Positions 10,013 to 17,809 are shown, counted from the first letter of the stretch. The stretch: 64,000 nucleotides of DNA from Hyphomicrobiales bacterium (GCA_900466475.1 UBMI01000015.1:62001-126000), one strand, 5' to 3'. A program made the numbers and translations. Notes: generated by a model from the letters alone, not told the origin.

Positions 10013-10291
10013 ATGGATATCAGGATTGAGGAAAACACCTCCGGCGGCCGCTACGTTGCGGTGCTGGAAGGCCATGAAGGGGAAATGACCTATTCCCGGA
10101 CATCGCCGAAACTCATCATCATCGATCATACCGGCGTGCCGGACGCTTTGCGTGGCAAAGGCGTCGGCCAGGCACTCGCCCTCCACGCGGTCGAGGCAGC
10201 CCGCCAGGGCGGCTGGAAGATCATCCCGCTCTGCCCCTTCTTCAAATCACAGGCGCAGCGCCATCCGGAATGGAACGACGTGGTAAACTGA
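10013..10291 (+). CDS. Small GNAT-fold N-acetyltransferase (COG2388 type)
   Basis: A 92-residue protein of the short YidJ-like GNAT group. It has the acetyl-CoA loop in the form VPDALRGKGVGQALALHAVEAAR (residues about 42-65) and the conserved C-terminal segment IIPLCPFFKSQAQRHPEW. These proteins lack the N-terminal half of normal GNATs, and their substrates are largely unknown. The ATG at 10013 is preceded by GGAGA. It stands alone between convergent neighbours. Acetyl-CoA binding is a sound prediction; the substrate is not known. Confidence 0.85.
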   Translation: MDIRIEENTSGGRYVAVLEGHEGEMTYSRTSPKLIIIDHTGVPDALRGKGVGQALALHAVEAARQGGWKIIPLCPFFKSQAQRHPEWNDVVN

Positions 10292-10321
10292 AGAGGCCAC
10301 CTCACACGACAGAAACACCAA

Positions 10322-10362
10322 AAGCCATGCATGACGGACACTTAGCCCGTCATGCATGGCTT
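10322..10362. repeat. Perfect 16-bp inverted repeat (stem-loop) downstream of the small acetyltransferase
   Basis: AAGCCATGCATGACGG is repeated in inverted form at 10347-10362 around a 9-base loop. It sits between convergent genes (the acetyltransferase on plus, fliJ on minus) and lacks a T-tract, so it may be a bidirectional transcript end or a member of a dispersed palindromic family. Confidence 0.75.
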
Positions 10363-10376
10363 CTGTGGTTATCCCC

Positions 10377-10399
10377 CAGGGCGCCGGGACCGGCGCCTG
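10377..10399. terminator. Second GC-rich hairpin ahead of the fliJ stop
   Basis: CAGG-G-CGCCGG pairs with CCGGCGCCTG, giving a 10-bp stem with one bulged G. It lies 10 bases beyond the fliJ stop codon on the minus strand. No T-run follows. With the repeat at 10322-10362 it forms a two-hairpin block between convergent genes. Confidence 0.5.
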
Positions 10400-10408
10400 C
10401 AATATTCG

Positions 10409-10759
10409 TCAGGCCCGGGCGCGAACTGCGCCGTCGCGCTCTTCGAGCGCCGTTGCCCTGGCATATTCCGCCTGCATTTCCTCAAGCGCCAGTTCCAGCG
10501 CCTCCTCCTGAACCTTCAGTTCCTTGATCGAGACCTGAAGATTGTCGGCGCGCTGACGTGCGGCCTTGGCGAAGGTCGGATATGCAAAGTGATTCGGATC
10601 GGAAATACCGGACTTCTTTTCCTCGACGACGATCTGGCTTTCCAGATCCTTCGTCATCCGTTCAAACTCGGACATCATCATCTGCAACTGCTGCAGCTGA
10701 CGACGCTTTTCGTTAACCTGAAACTCTTTCAGGCGAACGAGGCTCTCTCGCGACTTCAT
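10409..10759 (-). CDS. fliJ: Flagellar export protein FliJ-like
   Basis: A 116-residue, strongly charged, almost wholly alpha-helical coiled-coil protein (MKSRESLVRLKEFQVNEKRRQLQQLQMMMSEFE...). This length and pattern fit FliJ, the soluble stalk/chaperone subunit of the flagellar type III export ATPase. Helix 1 spans about 1-50 and helix 2 about 70-110. The ATG at 10759 is preferred over 10765 because GGGAG lies 8 bases before it. I recall a fliJ-ctrA neighbourhood in Rhizobiaceae, which supports the call. No other flagellar gene is in the window. FliJ sequences diverge strongly, so the assignment rests on length, pattern and context. Confidence 0.72.
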   Translation of the reverse strand: MKSRESLVRLKEFQVNEKRRQLQQLQMMMSEFERMTKDLESQIVVEEKKSGISDPNHFAYPTFAKAARQRADNLQVSIKELKVQEEALELALEEMQAEYARATALEERDGAVRARA

Positions 10760-11195
10760 ACGCATTACTCCCGTGATGCGAGACCCCGGCTCAACTTCAA
10801 ACCGCCCTTGCGCGCCGCTTTGACACGGTTTGCCGAAAAATTTCCTGCGATATTAACAAAAACCTACCGCTGGTAACCTTTCGTTTACGGGCATCGTTAA
10901 TGATAGGTGAGATGATTTAAGGCTCGGTAAACACCAGGACAGGAAAACCGAACCTTTTCATTAGCGAGTCGGATGAATCACTTAACTCGATTTCTTAATG
11001 TCAAAGTTGAGAATTGAGTTTCGAGATTCCCATTGGAAAACAGAGAAATGGAAAAATTATTTAATAAATTCGATACTCCTTGCCAGAGTGAATTAGAATT
11101 TGTTAACCATTTCGTGGCAGCTTCCAAATCACGTAGCTTATTCGGTATCGCGTAGGGGGCCATGCCACCTTTCGGCGGCGGTAAAGGGGATAATT
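10760..11195 (+). promoter_or_regulatory. ctrA upstream control region with GANTC sites
   Basis: About 440 AT-rich non-coding bases between fliJ and ctrA. Three CcrM methylation sites cluster here: GAGTC 10966-10970, GAATC 10975-10979 and GATTC 11025-11029. TTAA half-sites like those of CtrA boxes lie at 10982-10985 and 10995-10998 (spaced 9, not the canonical 7), 11061-11064 and 11103-11106. In Caulobacter and Sinorhizobium ctrA promoters are controlled by methylation and by CtrA itself. The sites are seen directly; their function is inferred. Confidence 0.6.
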
Positions 11196-11897
11196 ATGCG
11201 GGTACTTCTCATCGAGGATGATAGCGCTACGGCGCAGAGCATCGAACTGATGCTCAAATCTGAGAGTTTTAATGTTTATACGACAGATCTCGGCGAAGAA
11301 GGCGTGGATCTGGGTAAGTTGTATGATTACGATATCATCCTTCTCGATCTGAACCTTCCCGACATGTCCGGATACGAAGTGCTGCGCACTCTCCGTCTGT
11401 CGAAGGTCAAGACTCCGATCCTGATCCTCTCGGGCATGGCCGGTATCGAAGACAAGGTTCGCGGTCTCGGCTTCGGTGCCGACGACTACATGACCAAGCC
11501 CTTCCACAAGGATGAGCTCGTCGCTCGCATCCATGCGATCGTCCGCCGCTCCAAGGGCCATGCACAGTCGGTTATCATGACCGGCGAACTGATCGTCAAC
11601 CTCGATGCAAAAACCGTCGAAGTCGGCGGCCAGCGCGTTCACCTGACGGGCAAGGAATACCAGATGCTGGAGCTTCTCTCGCTCCGCAAGGGTACCACGC
11701 TCACCAAGGAAATGTTCCTGAACCACCTTTATGGCGGTATGGACGAGCCCGAACTGAAGATCATCGACGTCTTCATCTGCAAGCTGCGCAAGAAGCTTGC
11801 AAATGCCGCCGGCGGCGCCAACTACATCGAAACCGTCTGGGGTCGCGGCTATGTGCTGCGCGAGCCCGATGGTGCCGAATACGCCGAAACCGCCTGA
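11196..11897 (+). CDS. ctrA: Cell-cycle response regulator CtrA
   Basis: A 233-residue OmpR-type response regulator. The receiver domain (1-115) has the acidic pocket EDD (7-9), phospho-acceptor Asp51 (ILLDLNLPDMSG), and the KPF lysine. The winged-helix output domain (about 130-225) has the highly conserved CtrA segment LTGKEYQMLELLSLRKGTTLTKEMFLNHLYGGMDEPE. Length is identical to S. meliloti CtrA. It is the master regulator of cell division, replication licensing and motility in alphaproteobacteria, phosphorylated through CckA-ChpT; chpT lies 0.6 kb further on. The start MRVLLIEDD is fixed by the conserved N-terminus; the frame is open upstream, but those residues are not CtrA-like. Confidence 0.97.
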   Translation: MRVLLIEDDSATAQSIELMLKSESFNVYTTDLGEEGVDLGKLYDYDIILLDLNLPDMSGYEVLRTLRLSKVKTPILILSGMAGIEDKVRGLGFGADDYMTKPFHKDELVARIHAIVRRSKGHAQSVIMTGELIVNLDAKTVEVGGQRVHLTGKEYQMLELLSLRKGTTLTKEMFLNHLYGGMDEPELKIIDVFICKLRKKLANAAGGANYIETVWGRGYVLREPDGAEYAETA

Positions 11898-11920
11898 TCC
11901 GCCAAATCCGCTTATCCCTA

Positions 11921-11947
11921 AAAATCCCGCCCTTGTGGCGGGATTTT
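11921..11947 (+). terminator. Rho-independent terminator of ctrA
   Basis: An 11-bp perfect stem (AAAATCCCGCC / GGCGGGATTTT) with a 5-base loop. It is followed by further T residues (TTGTTTTGG) and starts 24 bases after the ctrA stop. Confidence 0.85.
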
Positions 11948-12021
11948 TGTTTTGGTGCTCTATCCCGAAATGAAAAAGCCGCCCGGAGGGACGGCTTGCG
12001 TTAACGAATTGCGCGACGTGC

Positions 12022-12384
12022 TCAGGCGGCGATTGCGCGATTTCCGAACACGGCGGTGAGGATCTTGCGGTCGAACGGCTTCAGCAGGAAATCGGTGGCC
12101 CCTGCCCGCTTGCCGGCCATCAGCTTCTTCAGGTCGGCCTCGATGACGCAATAGTAGATCTTCACTTCTTTGCCGCCGTCCAGGGCGCGGATGGCGGCGA
12201 TGAGCTCGAGCGCCCCTTCCATACCTGAATCAACGATCAGATATTCGGGAAGCTCGGCCTGGCAGCGTTGCAGCGCCTCTTCGGCGTTCGACGCTTCGCT
12301 GACCAGGAAATCGAGTTCGGAAAGGATTCGCTTGCCGACCTTGCGAACGATGTCCGAACTGTCGGTGATCATGAATCTCTGCAT
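12022..12384 (-). CDS. Single-domain response regulator (CheY-like receiver) next to chpT
   Basis: A 120-residue receiver domain with no output domain. Asp52 (IVDSG) is the likely phospho-acceptor, Asp8 (ITDSSD) supplies the acidic pocket where most receivers have two acids, and Lys102 is in LKPFD. The usual switch Ser/Thr is Cys79 (KIYYCVIEAD), which is atypical. AAGGAG lies 5 bases before the ATG. It is downstream of chpT on the same strand (about 110 bases), so it may be co-transcribed and may exchange phosphate with ChpT, much as CpdR does in Caulobacter. Sequence similarity to CpdR itself is low, so I do not use that name. Confidence 0.85.
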   Translation of the reverse strand: MQRFMITDSSDIVRKVGKRILSELDFLVSEASNAEEALQRCQAELPEYLIVDSGMEGALELIAAIRALDGGKEVKIYYCVIEADLKKLMAGKRAGATDFLLKPFDRKILTAVFGNRAIAA

Positions 12385-12497
12385 GGCGGCTCCTTATCCC
12401 TCGCGCTGTCTCCATCGAGGGCCTTCCTGACCTTCGAGGATAGGTTGATCAGGCTAAGGAATCGTTACCGCCGTTGCTTCGATCAGCAATCGGTAAA

Positions 12498-13145
12498 CTA
12501 CGCTGCAGCGATCTTGGCAGTGAAGATGATCTCTTCGGCGCTGACTTCGTGACCCAGAACCATGCCGCATTCTTCAGCCAATAGCACGGTATAGTAGGGC
12601 TGGATCGAATGCGCATCGATCGCTTCTTCGACAGTGCCGGTAGCGATTTCGATGAACTTCGGCGGCATGCGCATCAGCTTGCCCTTGGCGACGAGCTTGA
12701 AGCTTGCATCGAATTCGGGATTTTCCAGAGTGATATCCAGATTGCCGCCGCGCGGTATGGAAGAATATGCGACGAGGAAAAGGTTCAGAAGGAGTTTGAC
12801 CCTGTTCTTGGCGACGATCGCGCGCGGACCACTCCAGGTCACCTCGGTCTTCTTTTCGGCCACAGCGAAATCCTTGGCCGCACGTTCGGCCTCACCGGTA
12901 TCGATCGAGGCGCCGACGGAACCGGAAGCACCAAAGGCAAGGCGTGCGAATTTGAGACGGACCGAGGCATTCAGTGCGCTGGTGCGGATGAGATCCATTG
13001 CATCCGAATCTGCTCCGCCTTCGTCCAGAAGCTCCAGGCCGTTGTTGATGGCGCCGACTGGTGAGATCACGTCATGGCACACGCGGCTGCACAGAAGTGC
13101 TGCCAGGTCCGGACCGGACAGAGTGAGATTGGGGTTCTTGGACAT
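12498..13145 (-). CDS. chpT: Histidine phosphotransferase ChpT
   Basis: A 215-residue protein of the ChpT (DUF2328) family. The DHp-like helix carries the phosphorylated His in LLCSRVCHDVISPVGAINNGLELL (His24 from the chosen start). The C-terminal half is a degenerate Bergerat-type domain that does not bind ATP in the family. ChpT relays phosphate from CckA to CtrA and CpdR. The second of two adjacent ATGs is chosen because GGAG then has suitable spacing. It is encoded on the opposite strand from ctrA, 0.6 kb away, with a receiver gene between. Cell-cycle phosphorelay function is well supported by family. Confidence 0.93.
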   Translation of the reverse strand: MSKNPNLTLSGPDLAALLCSRVCHDVISPVGAINNGLELLDEGGADSDAMDLIRTSALNASVRLKFARLAFGASGSVGASIDTGEAERAAKDFAVAEKKTEVTWSGPRAIVAKNRVKLLLNLFLVAYSSIPRGGNLDITLENPEFDASFKLVAKGKLMRMPPKFIEIATGTVEEAIDAHSIQPYYTVLLAEECGMVLGHEVSAEEIIFTAKIAAA

Positions 13146-13326
13146 CATCGTCTCCTGAGGGCGGCAGTGTCATTCCACCCGGTAGTGTGCCTGATCAAAA
13201 TTGCGCGAAGTTTGCGACCGTACTCACCGCCATAATGACACCATATTTGGTAAACCGATTGTTAAGACGATCGGCGCAAAATGCATCAAATGCTAATACT
13301 CCTGACAATGACGAATGGATGACATC

Positions 13327-13917
13327 ATGCGCCTCCAATTTCTCGGAAGATTTATCGGCTTCTGCAAGTTGCTGACCGCAATCGTGATCTCGTCGATGAT
13401 GATTACAGGGCAGGCCGCAGCCCAGCAGAGCAACGGCCAGTATACGGTGCAGGAAATCGTCGATGCCGGTCATTCCTTCTTCGGCGAGACCAGCGGCGGC
13501 CTTGCCAAGGTCGTTGAAAGCGCCTTCCAGAAATATGGCCTGCCGAACGGCTATATTCTCGGCCAGGAAGGCGGCGGCGCCTTCATCGCCGGCCTGACCT
13601 ACGGCGAAGGCCAGCTCAACACCAAGAATGCAGGCGAACACCCGCTCTACTGGCAGGGTCCGTCCCTCGGTCTTGACTATGGCGGCCAGGGCTCGCGCGT
13701 CATGATGCTGGTCTACGACCTGCCGTCCATCGATTCCATCTATGCCCGCTTCGGCGGCGTCAGCGGCTCGGCCTATGTCATCGCCGGCTTCGGCATGACG
13801 CTTCTCAAGAACAACAATGTTCTGGTCGTACCGATCCGCACCGGTGTCGGCGCCCGTCTCGGCATCAATGTCGGCTACCTGAAGGTCACCCCGAACCCGA
13901 CGTGGAACCCCTTCTGA
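13327..13917 (+). CDS. DUF1134 / EipA-type periplasmic envelope protein
   Basis: About 196 residues. It has a signal peptide (MRLQFLGRFIGFCKLLTAIV..., cleavage near GQAAA-Q), then the glycine-rich DUF1134 fold (AGHSFFGETSGGLAKVVESAF, GPSLGLDYGGQGSRVMMLVYDL, FGGVSGSAYVIAGFGMTLL, TGVGARLGINVGYLKVTP). In Brucella the DUF1134 protein EipA is needed for cell-envelope integrity and is controlled by CtrA; here the gene lies next to chpT and ctrA. Start: ATG 13327 has GGA 7 bases upstream; ATG 13315 would add four residues (MDDI). Function in rhizobia is inferred. Confidence 0.85.
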   Translation: MRLQFLGRFIGFCKLLTAIVISSMMITGQAAAQQSNGQYTVQEIVDAGHSFFGETSGGLAKVVESAFQKYGLPNGYILGQEGGGAFIAGLTYGEGQLNTKNAGEHPLYWQGPSLGLDYGGQGSRVMMLVYDLPSIDSIYARFGGVSGSAYVIAGFGMTLLKNNNVLVVPIRTGVGARLGINVGYLKVTPNPTWNPF

Positions 13918-13936
13918 AAAGCTCAGATCAGCGCTA

Positions 13937-13952
13937 ATATTCCTGGGAATAT
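13937..13952. repeat. Short perfect palindrome after the DUF1134 gene
   Basis: ATATTCC-TG-GGAATAT, a 7-bp inverted repeat with 2-base spacer, lies 20 bases past the stop codon and 88 bases before the next gene. It could be an operator for that gene or chance. Confidence 0.3.
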
Positions 13953-14040
13953 GGTCGTGCCGGCGCCCGCAGCCTTGCCGATGTGCCCCCTGCGTGCTTA
14001 ATCAACGGACTGTATCAACCTTCGAAGCGATGGCCGCGCC

Positions 14041-15201
14041 GTGATCGAATATGCTCTTTTGTTCGGATTGGGTTTCCTGACCGCGGCCTTCCTCGTCTTT
14101 CTGGTCTCGCCAGCTGTCCATCGCCGCATCGTCTGGTACACCGAGAACCGCCTCAAGGCGACGATGCCGTTGAGCCCGCAGGAAGTACGGGCGCAGAAGG
14201 ACATGGTGCGCGCGCTCTACGCCGCTGAAAATGCCCGCACTGCGCAGGATCTGCAGCGCGAACGCGAGAAGTCGCTCTCCCTGCAGCTGCGCCATGACGC
14301 GCTCGCCGTCGATGCCGGCAGGCTGGCCTCCGAAGTCAACGAGGCACGCGCGCAGATCGGCGAAATGCAGGTGGAGGCCGCCGAGCAGCGCTCCCATCTT
14401 CGCAAGGACGAAAACTATATCAGCCAGCTGAAGACGAGCCTGCATATTGCCGAACAGGCAGGCTCCAACAAGGATAGCGAGCTGGAGACGCTGCGTGCGC
14501 GGCTTTCCAAGCTTGCGGAACAGGCCGACAGTCTGAAGATCGACCTTGCCGCCCGCGAGACTGAAGCCGAGAACCTGAAGTTTCGCGCCAATGCCATGCG
14601 CGACGAACGCGACACGATGCGCAAGGACGTGACCGTTCTGCAGAAGCGCGCCAAGGATGCCGAGCAGAAGCTCAGCCAGCAGCAGCACATGGTCATTCGC
14701 CTCGAGGACAAGGCCGCCCGAGAAACCGCCTCCGCCGCGGACAAGGAAGCCCTGCTCGGCCGCCGGCAGCAGGAAATCGCCAAGTTGAAGGACCAGCTGA
14801 AGGCGGCCAATGCCGAGCTGCGCAAGGTCACCAAGCTGCTGCGCGATGCCGGTCTTGCCAACGCTGTTGCCGATCTTCCCGCCGAAGCGAGCAGCGAAGC
14901 CGAAACCTCGGAACTCGATCTCACATCTATCACGGCGCAGATGAGCGACAATGTCCGCAGGCGCAGCGCGGCACTGGCCGATCACCTGCAGAAGGCAAGA
15001 AACAATACCAGTCGTGATGGTGCGCTTCGCGAGGAAATCACCTCGATCGCCGCCAGCATGGTGGCGCTTACGGCGCTCAACGAAGGTCCGTCCTCTCCGA
15101 TCCTCTCCCTCCTGCCTGACAGCGGAGAGAAGAAGGGAGCGAACGACCGCGTGAATCTCGCTGACCGTGCAGCTGCGATCATCGCCGATCCGCAGCGCTG
15201 A
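14041..15201 (+). CDS. Membrane-anchored coiled-coil protein of unknown function
   Basis: A 386-residue protein, GTG start. One N-terminal transmembrane segment (MIEYALLFGLGFLTAAFLVFLVSPAVHRR) precedes a long cytoplasmic coiled coil (about residues 60-285) rich in Glu, Lys, Gln and Ala. The C-terminal part (about 295-386) is less helical, with a segment of conserved look (TAQMSDNVRRRSAALADHLQKARN). The layout resembles rhizobial conserved hypothetical proteins and, loosely, scaffold or RmuC-like proteins, but I recognise no enzymatic domain. It stands alone between the DUF1134 gene and a convergent methyltransferase. Function unknown. Confidence 0.75.
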   Translation: MIEYALLFGLGFLTAAFLVFLVSPAVHRRIVWYTENRLKATMPLSPQEVRAQKDMVRALYAAENARTAQDLQREREKSLSLQLRHDALAVDAGRLASEVNEARAQIGEMQVEAAEQRSHLRKDENYISQLKTSLHIAEQAGSNKDSELETLRARLSKLAEQADSLKIDLAARETEAENLKFRANAMRDERDTMRKDVTVLQKRAKDAEQKLSQQQHMVIRLEDKAARETASAADKEALLGRRQQEIAKLKDQLKAANAELRKVTKLLRDAGLANAVADLPAEASSEAETSELDLTSITAQMSDNVRRRSAALADHLQKARNNTSRDGALREEITSIAASMVALTALNEGPSSPILSLLPDSGEKKGANDRVNLADRAAAIIADPQR

Positions 15202-15206
15202 CCCCG

Positions 15207-16031
15207 TCAGATTCGGGCCATAGCCGAAGATATGGCAAAGAGACCAATGCCGGTTGCTGTCGCCACGTTGAGACTGTCCAGCCCTTCAGATTGCGGAATG
15301 CGCGCAGTGCGAAAACGGGAAAGCACGGCCTCCGGCAGCCCCTCACCCTCGGTGCCGACGACGAGCGCCATGCGATCGGACGCGGGTATCTGCCGGATAT
15401 CCGTCTCGCCGCGTGGCGATAGCGTCCAGATTGCAAAGCCGCGCCCGGCGAGGCTTGAGAGAAGATCAAGCGCATTACCGCCGCGATGATAGGGCGTGCT
15501 GAGGACCGAGCCGACCGAAACGCGCAACGCCTTGCGGTAGAGCGGATCGCAGCAGGTCTCATCAAACAGGATCGCATCCGCTTTGAAGGCAGCGGCGTTG
15601 CGAAACATCGAGCCGGCATTGTCGTGGTTGGAAATGCCGCAGCCGACGAGGACAAGCGCCCGTTCAGGCAGCGCGTCGAGAAGGACACTTTCCGTTGCCT
15701 GCTCCCGCAGGCCAAGGGCGAGTACGCCGCGATGCATGTTGAAGCCGACGATACCATCAAGAACGTCGGCATCCGCCACGTAGACCGGCACATCATCGGG
15801 AAAGCGGTCGAGAATCTCGGATACACCGTCGAGCCGATTGCGCAGCAGCAGGATCTTTTCGGCCGAAAATCCCCTGCCCTCCGCATGCGCTTCGGCAAGC
15901 ATGCGCAGCACGACCGTGCCTTCGGCGATGAAGCGGTTCTGCCGGCCAGTCAGGTCGCGTTCGCGAATATCGCGAAATTCCGCAATCCGCGGATCCTCGG
16001 GACTTTCGATCGTGTGCGGTATCGCGGCCAT
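15207..16031 (-). CDS. TrmH/SpoU-family RNA 2'-O-methyltransferase
   Basis: A 274-residue protein. An N-terminal substrate-binding-like segment (SPEDPRIAEFRDIRERDLTGRQNRFIAEGTVVLRMLAE) precedes the SPOUT knot domain. The motifs are NHDNAGSMFRNAAAF (motif 1), VVGTEGEGLP (motif 2) and IPQSEGLDSLNVATATGIGL (motif 3), all intact. The product methylates a ribose 2'-OH in tRNA or rRNA using SAM; the target cannot be told. The start MAAIPHT at 16031 is used because a longer frame would overlap the next gene. It follows that upstream gene by 7 bases on the same strand, suggesting co-transcription. Confidence 0.88.
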   Translation of the reverse strand: MAAIPHTIESPEDPRIAEFRDIRERDLTGRQNRFIAEGTVVLRMLAEAHAEGRGFSAEKILLLRNRLDGVSEILDRFPDDVPVYVADADVLDGIVGFNMHRGVLALGLREQATESVLLDALPERALVLVGCGISNHDNAGSMFRNAAAFKADAILFDETCCDPLYRKALRVSVGSVLSTPYHRGGNALDLLSSLAGRGFAIWTLSPRGETDIRQIPASDRMALVVGTEGEGLPEAVLSRFRTARIPQSEGLDSLNVATATGIGLFAISSAMARI

Positions 16032-16038
16032 ACCGGCC

Positions 16039-16431
16039 TCAGTTGCCCGACAGCGTGATGTCGGCCACGATGCGGCTCGCCTTGATGTCGAAGACCAGCG
16101 CCTTGCGCTTGCCGTTGACATCAGTGCCGTAAAACAGGATCTGCCCGCCCGAAAGCGACGTCTGCTCGATCTTGAAGCCAAGCGGCAGCGAAGCCGTTAC
16201 CGACACCGGCGCGTCCGAAGGCACGCCCGAAGAGTTCGTCGATGCTGTGGCCTGGGATGGCTCCGTGCGCGTCACCTTGTAGACAACGGCACCGAAGACC
16301 GCCATAAGGCTCACGAACATGATGGCGCCCGAGACGATCTGCAGGCGAACCATCTTGCGCCGGACATTTTCCATAGCCGGGTCAAGGGGCTTTTCTTCCT
16401 GCTCATCGTCAGCTGGCTCGAATTTCGTCAT
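16039..16431 (-). CDS. Conserved single-pass membrane protein (DUF6476-like)
   Basis: A 130-residue protein with a charged N-terminus (MTKFEPADDEQEEKPLDPAMENVRRKMVRLQ) and one membrane helix near 32-52 (IVSGAIMFVSLMAVFGAVVYKV). A small soluble, probably periplasmic domain follows and ends in FDIKASRIVADITL. I recall proteins of this design beside the RluA-family gene in Rhizobiales, annotated as DUF6476, with no known role. It is divergent from rluD by 42 bases and probably shares a transcript with the methyltransferase gene. Confidence 0.72.
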   Translation of the reverse strand: MTKFEPADDEQEEKPLDPAMENVRRKMVRLQIVSGAIMFVSLMAVFGAVVYKVTRTEPSQATASTNSSGVPSDAPVSVTASLPLGFKIEQTSLSGGQILFYGTDVNGKRKALVFDIKASRIVADITLSGN

Positions 16432-16473
16432 CTATGGCGTCCCGTTCTAAAAATACGTCGGAGAAGAAGCGTC

Positions 16474-17499
16474 TTGAGCGACCCCTTTAAACAAGCAGAT
16501 GACAATAGAAAAGTCCTGACCGCTGACGAGACCGCCGAAGGCCGCCTGGACGCCTGGCTGACAGCACAGGTCGGCGAGGAGTTTTCCCGCAGCCGCATCA
16601 AGGCGCTGATCAAGGATGGCCAGGTTCTTTTGAAGGGCGCACCAGTTACCGATCCGCAACGAAAGGTGCGGGCCGGCGACAGCTACGAGATCACCTTGCC
16701 GGAGCCCGAAGATCCGGCGCCAAAGGGCGAGAATATCCCGCTCGATATCCTCTATGAGGATGAAGACGTGATCGTCATTTCCAAGCCGGCCGGCCTCGTC
16801 GTCCATCCCGGCCCGGGCAACTGGACAGGCACGCTCGTCAACGCGCTGATCCACCATTGCGGCGACACCCTCTCAGGCATCGGCGGCGTGCGGCGCCCCG
16901 GCATCGTTCACCGCCTCGACAAGGATACGACCGGCGTCATGGTCGTCGCCAAGAACGATATGGCACATCGCCATCTTTCGCTGCAGTTTGCCGATCACGG
17001 CCGCACCATGCCGCTGGAACGCGCCTATCAGGCGATCGTCTGGGGGCGTCCGCGCTCGCTCTCGGGAACGATCGACGCGCCGCTCGGCCGTGCCACCGGC
17101 GATCGCACCCGCCGCGCCGTCAAGCGCCCCGAAAACGAGAGCGCCGACGAGGCGATCACCCATTACGAAGTGCTCGAGCGCTTCCATGAAAGCCCGGATG
17201 CGAGCGCGCTTGCCTCCCTCGTCGAATGCCACCTGGAAACCGGCCGAACGCACCAGATCCGCGTCCACATGGCACACATCGGCCATCCGCTGCTGGGCGA
17301 CGCCGTCTACGGCGCCGGCTTCAGGACCAAGGCCAATCTTCTGCCCGACGAGGCCCGCAGGATCGTCAAGGCGTTCGACCGCCAGGCGCTGCATGCCTAC
17401 ATGCTGCAATTCGAGCATCCGCGCACCGGCAAGGTGATGCATTTCGAAGTACCCCTGCCGGATGACATGGTGGAGCTCGCAGACGCCCTACGCGGATGA
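16474..17499 (+). CDS. rluD: RluA-family 23S rRNA pseudouridine synthase (RluD-like)
   Basis: A 341-residue enzyme. It has an N-terminal S4 RNA-binding domain (GRLDAWLTAQVGEEFSRSRIKALIKDGQVLLKG, about 22-55) and the RluA catalytic domain with the Asp motif GIVHRLDKDTTGVMVVAKN (catalytic Asp in HRLD near 149) and the C-terminal ETGRTHQIRVHMAHIGHPLLGD. RluD modifies helix 69 of 23S rRNA. The frame is open far upstream, but that region overlaps the antisense genes; TTG 16474 is chosen because GGAGAAG sits 7 bases before it and the S4 domain follows. RluC-type specificity is not excluded. Confidence 0.88.
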   Translation: MSDPFKQADDNRKVLTADETAEGRLDAWLTAQVGEEFSRSRIKALIKDGQVLLKGAPVTDPQRKVRAGDSYEITLPEPEDPAPKGENIPLDILYEDEDVIVISKPAGLVVHPGPGNWTGTLVNALIHHCGDTLSGIGGVRRPGIVHRLDKDTTGVMVVAKNDMAHRHLSLQFADHGRTMPLERAYQAIVWGRPRSLSGTIDAPLGRATGDRTRRAVKRPENESADEAITHYEVLERFHESPDASALASLVECHLETGRTHQIRVHMAHIGHPLLGDAVYGAGFRTKANLLPDEARRIVKAFDRQALHAYMLQFEHPRTGKVMHFEVPLPDDMVELADALRG

Positions 17500-17512
17500 G
17501 AGATGATCGCCG

Positions 17513-17674
17513 TTACTTTTTGGAGCCGGCGCCCAGAACCCGATGCGTGGCATTATCGAGAGCGTGGCTGGTGTCGCGCCCGTCCTGTGCAAGTCCCCTT
17601 GCAGTGTTGCCGCAGGATGTAAGAGCAGCGGAAAGCGAAAGCAGCAGTATGGCGGCAAAGGCTGGTCTGATCAT
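17513..17674 (-). CDS. Entericidin A/B-like small lipoprotein
   Basis: A 53-residue peptide. It has a lipoprotein signal (MIRPAFAAILLLSLSAALTSC, lipid-attached Cys21), then the entericidin-type tail CGNTARGLAQDGRDTSHALDNATHRV. Entericidins are small envelope lipoproteins; the E. coli pair acts as a stationary-phase toxin/antidote, and many alphaproteobacteria carry only single copies. GAGGGG lies 6 bases before the ATG. The longer in-frame N-terminus is rejected because it places the signal sequence internally. It is convergent with rluD, with 13 bases between stops. Confidence 0.82.
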   Translation of the reverse strand: MIRPAFAAILLLSLSAALTSCGNTARGLAQDGRDTSHALDNATHRVLGAGSKK

Positions 17675-17809
17675 CTGGTTCCCCTCATGAAAGCGCCCGG
17701 CGCAAGAGTGCCGACGCCACCGGAAAAATGCGGCAGCAGCCAATAAAATCAATGCCTCCGGCTCACTCTGGCCGAGCCCGGATAACGCCCTCGTGAACGC
17801 CGGGGCGAC

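Noticed and set aside
10982..10998. Full CtrA box upstream of ctrA
   Set aside because: The TTAA half-sites are spaced by 9, not the canonical 7 bases, so it is recorded only as half-sites within the control region.
15838..16473. N-terminal extension of the RluD frame by about 210 residues
   Set aside because: The extension overlaps the antisense methyltransferase and membrane protein genes and is not protein-like. A TTG with a good ribosome site starts the S4 domain.
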